Below are positions 1 through 9,749 of a stretch of DNA of 36,393 nucleotides, in pieces (position 1 is the first letter of the stretch; the number at the start of each line of letters is the position of its first letter). Source of the stretch: Cerioporus squamosus (Eukaryota > Basidiomycota > Agaricomycetes > Polyporales > Polyporaceae); NCBI GenBank assembly GCA_022592435.1, contig JABYQS010000283.1, forward strand, positions 1-36,393. The letters run 5' to 3'. The notes beneath the pieces are model-generated. The model was not told the origin of the DNA. It was given only the letters and a program-made list of their open reading frames with translations, and ran no database searches. The translations under genes and the position numbers were made by a program.

Positions 1-102
1 TTCTTCGAAGCTACCGCCATCCAATAAGTGGTATTTATATCCATTCCAGCATACCCACATAATGATACATCAGCTTCTGAGAATCCCATGTAACCGGCAA
101 TG
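1..102 (-). pseudogene. Partial copy of small downstream gene X (X1)
   Basis: On the minus strand an open stretch begins after an acceptor-like AG near 103 and runs off the window start. It contains MGFSEADVSL, then DINTTYW. The same block (DIG.MGF ... ADVSLGIDR ... TYHFLNGGS) occurs at about 4200-4505, downstream of P450 B, so this is the second copy of an unrecognised gene X. Copy 1 lacks the intron that seems to interrupt copy 2 and its reading frame diverges after the ADVSL block. It is truncated by the window edge, so whether it is functional cannot be judged. Function is unknown. Confidence 0.3.
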
Positions 103-501
103 TCTATGTAAGTACTGCTCGGGCTCAAAGACTGCGCGTTTACCTATGCTGATAGGGCACACGCGGCTCCGGCAAACTCGCGGTGGGACGGACCTACAAC
201 TCTTCCGACGCAGCAGGGACGCCAGCAACTTCAGGAATCACGCGCAATAGCCACTGTCTCCCAGCTGTGCGGGGCGAGCCCGATATCTCTCGCAAGCAAA
301 CGCCATGGTACACCTCCGTCTTTGCGTCCGTCACCCCCGGTATTGGAAGAATCTGAAAGGAGAATGATGTATGACACAGTCAACAATATGTGTAGTCCAA
401 CCAACGGCTCCGGAGTCTGGTATCCCCGACCTGAGTAACCTGAAACCCTCGCAGCTCACCATCGTGTATGAAACAACGAGCGGTTAACCCACTCGAGCGG
501 C
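103..501. other. Duplicated 3' flank of a P450 gene
   Basis: No convincing gene. The stretch is similar to 4520-4936: shared blocks include the GGGACGCCAGCAACT segment near 209 and 4604 and the ATGACACAGTCAA segment near 370 and 4754. The two flanks differ by many substitutions and small indels, so the duplication is old or the sequence is unconstrained. Confidence 0.55.
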
Positions 502-785
502 TCATGCGCGAAGCGCGGTCACCTTGAGCAGCTCCTCAGGTACCGGGCTCTCTTTGCCCACGGTGGGATTCTGCACCGCAGCGTGGTTCCACGCGATAAG
601 CTTTCCGGTGGGTTCGAACTTGAAGCGCTGCAAGAGCACGAAGATTACGGCCTCTGCGAACGCGCACACACCCGGAGTCAGTATATGTCCGAAAACCACG
701 TGTAGTCAGACACGAAGTCACGCACTCATCTCGACTTGCGCAAACTTGAAACTGCTGGGAGGAGTTATGGTGAGCGGCGACGGAT
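502..785 (-). pseudogene. Cytochrome P450 3'-terminal fragment
   Basis: Minus strand. Two exons equal to the last two exons of P450 B are present: a short exon encoding FKFAQVEM near 727-757, then after an intron ending in CGCAG the terminal exon (about 502-653) encoding FVLLQRFKFEPTGK and ending LLKVTALRA-stop. Compared with B there are only a few substitutions. Everything upstream (haem Cys exon, I-helix, N-terminus) is absent: similarity to B stops inside the intron before the FKFAQVEM exon, at about 785. It is therefore a truncated duplicate and cannot encode a P450. It lies about 220 bp downstream of the stop of P450 A and in the same orientation. Confidence 0.8.
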
Positions 786-1008
786 CGGGATACCTTGCAA
801 TGTCAATGGCTCCCGCCTCGGAGGGACCATGCCGGTCAAGTTTCAGCCGCAACTGGAGAACGCCGTACCTGTAACATCGCAATACATTCCTGCATCGTCA
901 CCGATAGGTCATGCCAATAATTAATGAGGGTATGAGTAAGTATACACCGAGATATAGTTAGACGTGTGATAGAAACAGTCCGCATCGATGTACGTGGATG
1001 ATCCAGCT

Positions 1009-3346
1009 TCACGGACGGAGAGGGATGACCCTCAGCGGCATCTCTGGCTCGCCAGTACCAACGCTCGGGTACTGCACACCTGCCATGTTCCAGTTGATCT
1101 GCTTGTCGGTTGGTTCGAACTTGAAGTGCTGCAGGAGGACGAAGAGGACGGTCTCCGCTCGTGCGAGAGTATGTCAGTGTCCGCGGTCGCATATTCGAAA
1201 CTACCGTGAGCGTACTGATTTCAACCTGGGCAAGCTTGAAGCCACTGTGCGGATGTTCAAGTGGTCAGCAATCGTTCCTACGAGCGGAGCCAGAATACTC
1301 ACATGCATGCGCGCGAGCCCCCGATGAATGTCATCCTGTGGGGAGAGGGCGTCAGAGTACGTTAGACTAGCAGTGTTAGGAGATGCATACATATGTGAGT
1401 ATACCCCAGGGATACGGGCCTCTTCAAGTTCGCGCGGGAGCGGCTCGAGCCAGCGCGATGGCCGCCATTCTTCCGCTTCGGGACCCCACAGCGTAGGGTC
1501 GCGATTGCATGCTCGGATATTGGCAATGACGCGGGTACCCTTCCGGATGTGAACAGCGTTTGAGAGGGTGCCGTCACGCATGCGAATCGGCTCCATGGCG
1601 GGCATAATCACGTCTTGCGTTAGGCTAGGCAGGAAAGAAGTGAGCGGGGATCCCAACCCACGAACTGGGCCCTCCAACTCACGTTCTGAAGACCGCCGTG
1701 ACACCAGGCAATGTATGATTGCCTTCAGAAATGTGCCCTATAACGAAGTAAAGTGGGAGTGCTTACACGCGCAGCGTCTCACGGCAGACGGCATCCATGT
1801 AGGTCATGTCCATGAGCTTGTCGAAGTCGATTGTGCCGTCAGTGCCCTCATTCTCCGCGGCACTGATGATCTCCTCTCTGAGCTTCTCCTAGACATCCGG
1901 GTATTCCGCGAGCAATTGCAAGACACGCGCGAGAGAGTTGGCGGTGGTGTCCATTCCTGCAAGAATCATCGTCCTAGAGGCACGGTTAGTTCTGAGAGTC
2001 ACGCGGCGGGGTTCAGTGGGCACTAACGAGACCTGGCCGATTAGCTCATCGTCCGGGAGCTTGTCCTCCTCCGCGGCCATCACATTTGCTCGGACTATGA
2101 CGGCCGATATCAGTTTCTCTGATCCCTTGTAACGTGCAAGAGCTAAGGACTGGAACTCACGGAGGATGCTCATGATATCGCGGCCTTCGCCAACTTGGTG
2201 CTTGAGCGCATCGTCGCCCTTCTCGAGAGCAGCCTTCTTCTCGTTGAAGATGAGCACAGAGCGCTCGTGCATGATGTCGGAGATGTCCTTGAGGCGTTGT
2301 ATGGGCTTGCTGGGAATCATCTCTACGACGCGCCGGCGGAACGTTGTGGGACCGATGTCGGCGACGTACGAGGGCAGCAAGCGCGGAAGGATGGACTGGG
2401 CCAGCTGAGGACTGCAGCGCCAGTGAGGCGATGTCACCGCATAATTAGGGGAGAGGGGATTAACGTACAAGAGGTCTTTGACAGCATTAGAAAATTTGTC
2501 CGGTCTATCTTCCACCAGGGGGTCGAATGAATAACCCAAGCCTGCCTGGCCGAGGACCTCGAGTGTTGTACGACCCATCCATGATAACATGTCGACCTCG
2601 ACGCCATCCTTTGCACTCGCAGGTATACGTTGGAGAATGGCGTCGCGCGTCTGCGAGCGGTGGGCCCGATAAGCCGGTGAATGATAGCAACATGTGTAGG
2701 CTGCGGTGCTTACCTTGTGAATGACGCTATAGAAAATGGGCATCATCTCGCGTAAGTGCTTTGTCGAGAAGACCGGATTGAGCATCTTTCGCTGGCGTCT
2801 ATGCTGTTCACCTGCACAAAGATCAGTGAGACGGGGCGGAACGTAATGGCTACGGAGCCGGCTCCCTCACCGAGAGTGCCGAGAAGGCCTGGCCCAAGAA
2901 GTGTACGAAATATTCTGGGAACGAAAGAGTCAGGATTAGTAGAACACAGCCGGACCCCAATGATTTGAACTCACTGAACAGCCTCCTCGTAGATATCCTG
3001 CTCCTTGATGAACATCGCGTGAAAGGCCTTTGGATCCCAGACATGGACCCATTTAGTCCCAAGCGGCGCGTTCAGCACCGAAACCCGTGGATACTTGCGA
3101 GCTAGTTCGTCACGGAAATCCCAGGGATCACGGGAGAAGAACTGCTGCATATTTCCTATTGTAGAGTGAGAAAGACGAAATTGCAAGTAGCTTCGAATGG
3201 TACTAACCGAAATACCAAGACTCGGATGGTGGCCCAGGCAAGTTATCGAGTGACGACCGAGTCAGGAGAGGTCGAAGGATTATCCATGATAGATAAAGCG
3301 CGATGCCGGCAAGAGCAGCTTGGGGTAGGCTTTCTAGGAGCGACAT
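1009..3346 (-). pseudogene. Cytochrome P450 A, disrupted by a nonsense codon and a lost splice acceptor
   Basis: Full-length P450 layout on the minus strand with about a dozen introns. It starts MSLLESLPQAAL with an N-terminal membrane anchor, followed by LPGPPSESWYFG (proline-rich hinge), LLGPGLLGTLGEQ (C-helix region), AGMDTTANSLAR (I-helix AGxDT), ETLRV (ExxR), EWRPSRWLEPLP (PERF-like) and MTFIGGSRACIGF (haem loop, exon 1303-1335), ending PLRVIPLRP-stop. Two lesions are visible against P450 B: CAG to TAG at 1889-1891, just after EYPDV, and the next acceptor reading AC instead of AG at 1713-1714 (CATAC|ATTGCC versus CATAG|GTTCCC in B). Both are substitutions. The rest of the gene is well preserved, so inactivation is probably recent. 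Family members are haem monooxygenases of the ER membrane; the substrate is unknown. An assembly error is possible but would have to occur twice. Confidence 0.85.
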
Positions 3347-3986
3347 GTGCAGCTTGGGGAGGTTTAGGGAAAGTTCTGGGGTACTAGGATGAGCACGGAC
3401 GTTATATATCGCCAGATAGACGCGGACAACCCGGCGAACGTTGCGCTGACGTCGCGAGCCAGGCAGAGCCTGACTGAATCAATGCATCAGTCTACGCTAT
3501 TTCGCAAAAACGGACTTCCCATGCGATACTGCAGAGGGAGCCCCACAGGGATCCGGACCGCTTGCAGTTCCAGCGGGTCGGCTTCAACGTCGACTGCGAG
3601 TTTGACTCATTGTCAAGTCAGAACGTGAACGCGTGCTGATTTCCATGGAGCAGCACTGAGCGTGCCTTCGGGTCGGCGACTGGGGGTGATGCTGATGACA
3701 GTATCGTCTCAACCTGAACTGTGAGCACCTTCCTCAGTCCTGAGTCATGAAAATCGATGGCTGTGCCAGCGCCTATGAAGTTCATGATTCATACCTATGT
3801 AGTACGACGACATACTCTCGTCCTCCTCCGCGAAGCTCACTGTTACTGCATTCTCAGGATGATGACCGGCTACGAGAGTTCGTACAGAGGTGGCTTACGT
3901 GGTCAGATTCGTCCGCGGCGCGCCGTTATCCGAGGGTACTTTCCGTGAAGGTCGGACTCCGGTGCCATCCCGCTCCGTGGTGAGTA
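3347..3986. other. Intergenic, upstream of P450 A; possible gene remnant
   Basis: This is the presumed promoter side of P450 A plus unassigned sequence. Near 3539-3650 the plus strand reads DPDRLQFQRVGF followed by NVDCEFDS and a stop. That vaguely recalls the C-terminal beta-barrel of class-I Gln/Glu tRNA synthetases but is too short and broken to name. No other supported gene was seen. Confidence 0.35.
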
Positions 3987-4505
3987 CTAGTAGAGTTGCA
4001 CAAGGCTGTACTTGGAGACGAGGCCTGAGCCTCTGGGCCCGCTGATGACGAGTTGAACATTGCAAATCGAGGTGGGTGTGTGCCCGACGTTCTGCCAGCT
4101 GTCCGTTAAATCGGTAAGTGCAGCACAGCGACCGCTAACGACCACGTCCTTGCAAATGTCCATGCAAATGATCGCCACATGGCCTATGCGTACTCGACGG
4201 CGTGGACCCATTTCTGCGAAGCTGCCGCCATTCAAGAAGTGGTATGTCGCTGTTAGCTTGCTTCGACATTGGTTGGACATACTTATTCTCGTGGTTGTTT
4301 CGCTGAGCGAGCGACAGATGAGGGCTCTCCAGCCACTCAAGTCTGATTTGCTGTGGTCGGACTTACCGCGTAAAGCTGCGTTTCTGTCTATACCCAATGA
4401 TACATCAGCCGCCTGAAGGCTGAGGCAGAAGCACCGGCGCCCGTCACTAACTGAACGCTGCCTCCTCAGCTCAGTGAACTCCACTCATTGCCGATAGAAT
4501 CCCAT
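3987..4505 (-). CDS. Small gene X (X2), unrecognised
   Basis: Minus strand. The best model is three or more exons: a 5' piece with MGFY (start uncertain, ATG at 4505), an exon with AADVSLGIDRNAALR, a GTAAG...ACAG intron, an exon with TYHFLNGGSFAEMGPRRR, a short intron, and a last exon with VVVSGRCAALTDLTDSWQNV, then SICNVQLVISGP and SLVQLY-stop. Codon choice and conservation with the copy at 1-102 suggest real coding sequence. Three cysteines in the last part and many small residues would fit a small secreted or beta-rich protein, but no signal peptide could be placed and I do not recognise the family. It follows P450 B in the same orientation, and this pairing is repeated for the P450 fragment at 502-785. 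Confidence 0.35.
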
Positions 4506-4936
4506 GCAGCCAATGTCCACTGCTTCTGAACTGCGCGTTTACTCATCCTGATGGGGCACAAAACCCGCGGTGGGACCGACCCACATGTCTTCCGACGCAG
4601 CAGGGACGCCAGCAACTGCAGGAATCACGCGCAACAGCCACTGTCTCCCCGCTGTTCAGGACTAGCCCGACATCGCCCGCAAGCAAACACTATGGAGACT
4701 ATGGGAGACCTCCGTCACCCCTGGTGTTGGAAGAATCTAAAAGGAGAGTGGTGTATGACACAGTCAATAGTATGTACAGTCCAACTAACGGCTCCAGAAT
4801 CTAGTAACCCCGACCTGAGTATCCTGCAAACATCGCACCCCCCGCAGCTCGACGTCCACGGACGGCGAGCTCGAAATTCAATGCATATGCCACGTACTGT
4901 ATGTGATCCAACCAGCGGTTTACCCGCTCGAGCGGC
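4506..4936. other. 3' flank of P450 B (copy of 103-501)
   Basis: No gene seen. It is similar throughout to 103-501, which together with the neighbouring exons defines the duplicated block. Confidence 0.5.
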
Positions 4937-7534
4937 TCATGCGCGAAGCGCAGTCACCTTGAGCGGCAGTTCAGGTACCGGACTCTCCTTGCCCACGGTG
5001 GGGTACTGCACCGCGGCGAGGTTCCACGCGATAGGCTTGCCGGTGGGCTCGAACTTGAAGTGCTGCAAGAGCACGAAGAGTACAGCCTCTGCGAACGCGC
5101 ACGCACACGGAGTCGGTATGAGTCGCACCACGGCTAGTCAGACACGAAGTCACGCACTCATCTCGACCTGCGCAAACTTGAAACCGCTGGGAGGAGTCGT
5201 GGTGAGCGGTGACGAACTGCTCTACAACAGAACTTGACTTACATGCAGGCACGGCTGCCGCCAATGAACGTCATCCTAGACACAGAGAGATATGATTCAG
5301 GCATAGTCCCAGAGAGCAGCGCAACGCTCAACTCACAGATGCGAGTACACGCCAGGCACGTGTGCTTCCTCGACCGCGCGCGGCAGCGGCTCGAGCCAGC
5401 GACTTGGGCGCCACTCGTCCGCGTCCGGCCCCCAGAGCGTCGGGTCGCGATTCGCAGCATTGATGTTCATCACGATGCGGGTGTTCTTCGGGATCGGGAT
5501 CGCAGACACTGTGGTACCGTCCGTGAGACGTATGGGGTCGAGCAGCGGCATGACAGTATCTTTGGTCGTGCTGCGTGGAAGCCCAGGTTAGTCTGATGGT
5601 CGGGGAGACACACCGTCCGGAGCAGTTTCACGAGAATGTGTACTTACTCCCGCATAAGCGATGCAACACCAGGGAACCTATGAAATGCGAATCAGCGTTA
5701 GAGTTGGACACACATCAGCGGATCTGCAGGAGAAGGTTGGGGAATGCGGTGCAACAACACATACACTCGGAGCGTCTCGCGGCAGATGGCTTCCAGGTAC
5801 GGAAGCTCCACGAGTCTGTCGAAGTCGAGGGTTCCGTTGTGGCCTTCGGCTTCCGCCGCATTGACTATCTCCTCGCGCAGCTTCTCCTGAACATCCGGAT
5901 GAGCCGCGAGCAGCTCCAAGACGCGCGCGAGTGAGTTGGCCGTGGTGTCCATTCCGGCAAGAATCATCGTCCTACGAGAACACTCAGAATCATATCACGA
6001 GCAAGCAGGCAGCACCGTGACTCACGAGACCTGGCCGATCAGTTCATCATCCGGAAGTCTGTCCTCTTCCGACGCAGCCATGTTTGCCCTGACTGTACGA
6101 GCCGGGGTTGGTTAGCTGAGCCTACGGAACGGATCCCGTCCTCAAGTGCACTCACGCAGGATGCTCATGATATCGCGCCCTTCTCCGATCTGGTGCCTCA
6201 GCGCCTCATCGCCCTTCTCGAGTGCCTCCTTCTTCTCCTTGAAGATCCGTACGGAGCGCTCGTGCATGGTGTACGAGATCCGGCGAAGCTCCTGGACGGT
6301 GTCGCTCGGGAGCAGCTCCACGACGCGCTTGCGGAATGAGGCGCTCCCGATTTTCGTCACGTACGGCAGGAGGAGACGCGTGATGACCGACTTGGCGAAC
6401 TGCGGGCTGTGAGCGCGGATTCGTTGTCAGCATGCGCGCGATCACGCAGGACGCGTTCGTATGACTCACAAGAAGTCTTTAACGGCATTGGCAAACTCGT
6501 CCGCTCGGTCCTCAGTGAGGGGATCGAAAGAGTATCCCAGTCCAGCCTGCCCGAGCACTTCCAGAGTCGTCCGGCCCATCCAGCCGAGCATGTCCAGCTC
6601 GACCCCATCCTTGGGGCCTGCGTCAACTCGCTGCATGATGGCATCCCGGGTCTGGACGCTGCCCAGTCAGCGCTGGAAACTTGAATCTGCGCACGGGCCT
6701 ACCTTGTGGATGATTTCGAAGAACAACGGCGTCATCTCACGAAGGTGCTTCGTGGAGAACACAGGGTTGAGCATCTTCCGCTGACGTTTGTGCTGGTCGC
6801 CTGGAGGAACACATCAGATGGATAGCCACATAGCCTAGGGATGAGCGTGACCTACCAAGGACGCTGAGAAGGCCGGGACCGAGAAGAATACGCAGAGCAC
6901 TGCATCGGTATACACATTCAGCAATCTTGCAACAGACAGTGCGCGCACGGACGACGTACATGACGGGCTCCTCGTATATGTCAAGCTCCTTGATCAGCAC
7001 TGAATGCAACGCCTTGGGGTCATAGACATGGAGCCATTTGCGCTGTGGATCAGGTAGGAGGTCGGTGCACGGCACGCACATGTTATGGATCCACTTACCC
7101 CGAGCATACCAGGCAAGAGCGAAACACGACCATACTTGCGCGCAATTTCCGCACGATAGTCCCAGCAGTCACGCGCGAAGAAAGCCTTGAGATTCCCTGG
7201 GAAGTACCATGAGTTCATCCATTGATGTGCGAATGCCCTCGCTCAACGCGTCCAGTCGTCGGAAGCACCCAAAGATGAGCGCTGCGTCCCTCGGGATGAT
7301 GGTCGGTGATGGTGCCCGGAGCCACTACAGCATTCACATGTTCCGGCGTGGACCTCTACGACCTCTGCGAAGACTCGACAGCAAGGGAGACTCACCGCTA
7401 TAGGCGGACAAACGGGGTGGGCCAGGAATCTTGTCCAGCGGAGACTTGACAACATAGGGCTTTACCACAGACCAAGAGACGTAGAGGACGATCGCGAGAA
7501 GGGCCGCTTGCGGGAGACTGTCCGTCAGCGGCAT
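4937..7534 (-). CDS. Cytochrome P450 B (basidiomycete CYP, E-class)
   Basis: Minus strand, about 520-530 residues over roughly 13 exons. The ATG at 7534 gives MPLTDSLPQAAL, a single N-terminal transmembrane helix, then IPGPP. Further motifs: KWLHVYDPKALHS, ILLGPGLLSVLG, KRQRKMLNPVFSTKHLREM, MGRTTLEVLGQAGLGYSF, AGMDTTANSLAR (I-helix), ETLRV (ExxR), NRDPTLWGPDADEWRPSRW and the haem loop MTFIGGSRACIGF (exon about 5243-5275), ending KVTALRA-stop. The Cys thiolate ligand, the I-helix acid-Thr pair and ExxR are all present, so the enzyme should be active. It resembles the CYP5150-like group of wood-decay fungi, but the family name is not certain. The first splice is ambiguous: exon 1 can join at YS|GNLKAFF, while an unspliced upstream reading gives NSWYFPGNLKAFF. 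A TATA-like element lies about 60 bp upstream. Its closest relative is P450 A next door. Confidence 0.9.
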
Positions 7535-7593
7535 GGTGAAAGGTAACAAGAGGGAGAAGAAAACCAGGATAAGGAACGGAACAGCAGGCGTGC

Positions 7594-7601
7594 GTTATAT
7601 A
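7594..7601 (-). promoter_or_regulatory. TATA-like box of P450 B
   Basis: The minus strand reads GAGTATATAACGC here, about 60 bp before the ATG at 7534. That is a typical distance for a fungal TATA element with a short leader. Confidence 0.4.
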
Positions 7602-8365
7602 CTCGCGATTTATCGTTGATCCGCCTCCCGTTAGCGTGGAGGAGCTGACAATGCATGTATTACCATGGCTGCGATTCGATACGCAGTTTGAGTTGATCTT
7701 TTGGGAAAGGTGCTTCGCTTGTGACGATCCCTCCACGCGACCGGAAGCCTGTTGCTTCCGCGGAAGTCGGCGGATTGGGTGCCCCGGCAGAAATCGTGCG
7801 CGTTCATCTGGGCTGGAAGATCGGGACAGAGATCAGCCAACGTTCTCCTCCATGCCGCAGTTGCCGTGCATCGTCGAGGGAAGCAGCCGACAACCGGAGG
7901 CAACGGGTGCCTTGGGCGGCCACTTGGTGGCGTCGACATGCAACGATGCGTATAAAGACGCGCGCAAGTCTGGACAAGACTCGCGTAAACCCGCGTTTTC
8001 CGCCTGCAACGGCTACAGATATCATCACTTCGTGTCAGTGAGAATAAAACCTGTTTGTGCTATCACTCGGAACTGTGCTTACTGAGTTCGAGCTGTCCGG
8101 GAGCCACTGGGCGGGCACGGTATTGATCTGTGTCCTACGAACCTCAAAAGACATTACGCGAGAACGATGTTCAAGTGCTAACCAGCATACGTTGCATTCT
8201 GGGATCTCTGGCCCAGCTGGGATGTTGATTGCTTGAAGCTGCTCATACTGCAGACTCGGAGATCTCAGCTGGAGCCTTGGATCCTCGACTCTGCCGGATA
8301 AGTACACTCTGATAGAGACTGGAGCGAGGAACATCGCTAACTCCGCTCGCGAGAGGGCTTGAGAG
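7602..8365. other. Intergenic, divergent P450 B / P450 C region (part 1)
   Basis: Upstream region of P450 B. The longest open frame (7636-8085, plus) lacks splice structure and recognisable motifs, so I do not call it a gene. Confidence 0.4.
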
Positions 8366-8798
8366 TTACAGCTATCACCAGAATGAATGCCCGACGCAAT
8401 TTGAACTCCGAACGCACGAAAGAAATCGAGAAATTCAGAAAAATCATAGCCCTGCCCTTACTCGTCCAATTTGCCTCATTTAACTTCAAAGCGGACTCAC
8501 ATACACCCCAGCATGGTCTACTGTACCTTTACAGTGGGTATTTTGGCGGATTGAAGGTGGCCAAGACCTACGAAGAGTCCACGTCTACGGGCGCTACACA
8601 CGAGAGGGGCTGTGCATCTTGTGAGCGCCCGTAGACGTGGACTCTTGGTCCTACATGCTCGAGCTCAAACATCCTCTTAGACCAGCGTAAGACAGTCCAA
8701 ACTTCACGGCCTGCGGGGAATTTTCTGGCTTTCCTGGATTTTCTCGCGCGACATGCGCGCTTTTGCGTGTCGGGCATTCATTCTGGTGATAGCTGTAA
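8366..8798. repeat. 433-bp imperfect inverted-repeat element
   Basis: The outermost 30 bp (8366-8395) is exactly the reverse complement of 8769-8798. An internal perfect 23-bp inverted pair, 8573-8595 and 8624-8646, flanks a 28-bp loop. Between these the arms pair poorly, so the element is a degenerate palindrome rather than a simple hairpin. No coding capacity for a transposase was seen. Size and structure fit a non-autonomous MITE-like element or an aborted inverted duplication. No clear target-site duplication was found by eye. It lies in the shared upstream region of two divergent P450 genes. Confidence 0.75.
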
Positions 8799-9749
8799 TC
8801 GGAGCTCTAGTGTAGTAACCGCTCAGCGCTCAGGGCCCGGGTACGAATCTCCGCCTCAATCGTCGTCCTTCCTCGGGGCTCGCCACTTGCTTGCATGAAG
8901 TTCATGACATCGATTTATAGAGACACTGCTTGGGTTCTGCGACCACGATGTCAACAAGAAATAACCTATTGCCCTCACTCCTCACTCTCTCGCTACACAG
9001 CGAAGCCACCGTGCAGCCCAACGTGGTAAAGCCCCCACTGCGTTTCTCTCTTTGCCTCTGCCTGAAGTGGTGAAACACCGACACTGACAGCTATGCTCCA
9101 TCCACTATAGGCTCTTCGGACTGCCCTTCGGCTGTCCAGGCGTCACTTCTCTCAGGATGTTTATTAGTGAGCTGTCCTACGGCGTCTTTCGTAACGACGT
9201 GCGCTTCGATGATGATCATTGCCAATTATTGAGAAGAGGACAGGCCGAATGGGGTTGCTTCTTGGCCGGATCTCTTGAGCGGTCCAGGCTCCAGCTGCTA
9301 GCTGAAACCTTCCGGGAATGAGACTTACGCATCGTGAGTCGTACTTACCTGTCGTAGGCCCCGAATCTAATTGCGCGCCGCAGGAATCATAGCAGGAAGT
9401 ATCCGTACTTCCATCCAAGCTTTGCCCATGCCCATCTTCGTGATGTCGAGTGCGGCGCTCACACACGAGGGACTGGGCTCCGCCCGTCAAGCTGAGGAGA
9501 TATTCACCAAATCTGACCATCTGGCGCGACACGGTGCTGGCCTGAAACATCACCGCATGGTGAGCACTGTATTGTATAACCGTCCCAGCCCGGGAGCCGG
9601 GATGACCTATGCCCTGCGCTTGCGGAGCGCCCTCCACGGGATCGCGTTATATGCGCCGCAAGTTGCAACGATTAGCAACGACACTGTGCGCTCTAGCACT
9701 TGACTTTGACCACGCACCATCACCGCTCCCGGCTGACCTTGGAAGTGCC
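8799..9749. other. Intergenic, upstream of P450 C
   Basis: No gene supported. The open frames at 9164-9637 (minus) and 9371-9703 (plus) overlap each other and lack family motifs. A TATA-like GTTATATGCG occurs near 9645, about 100 bp before the ATG of P450 C. Confidence 0.4.

Noticed and set aside
1009..3346. Repeat-induced point mutation as the cause of the P450 A lesions
   Set aside because: Only one C-to-T and one G-to-C change are evident among intact motifs; no genome-wide C-to-T skew between A and B was apparent by eye.
7636..8085. 150-codon open frame upstream of P450 B
   Set aside because: No motif, no introns in an intron-rich genome, Cys/Arg-rich composition typical of a chance frame in GC-rich DNA.
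8366..8798. Inverted repeat as a terminator or CRISPR-like repeat
   Set aside because: Fungal context, only one pair of arms, no spaced repeats, and located upstream of both flanking genes.
9164..9703. Overlapping open frames on both strands before P450 C
   Set aside because: They shadow each other, show no conserved blocks and sit in the presumed promoter.
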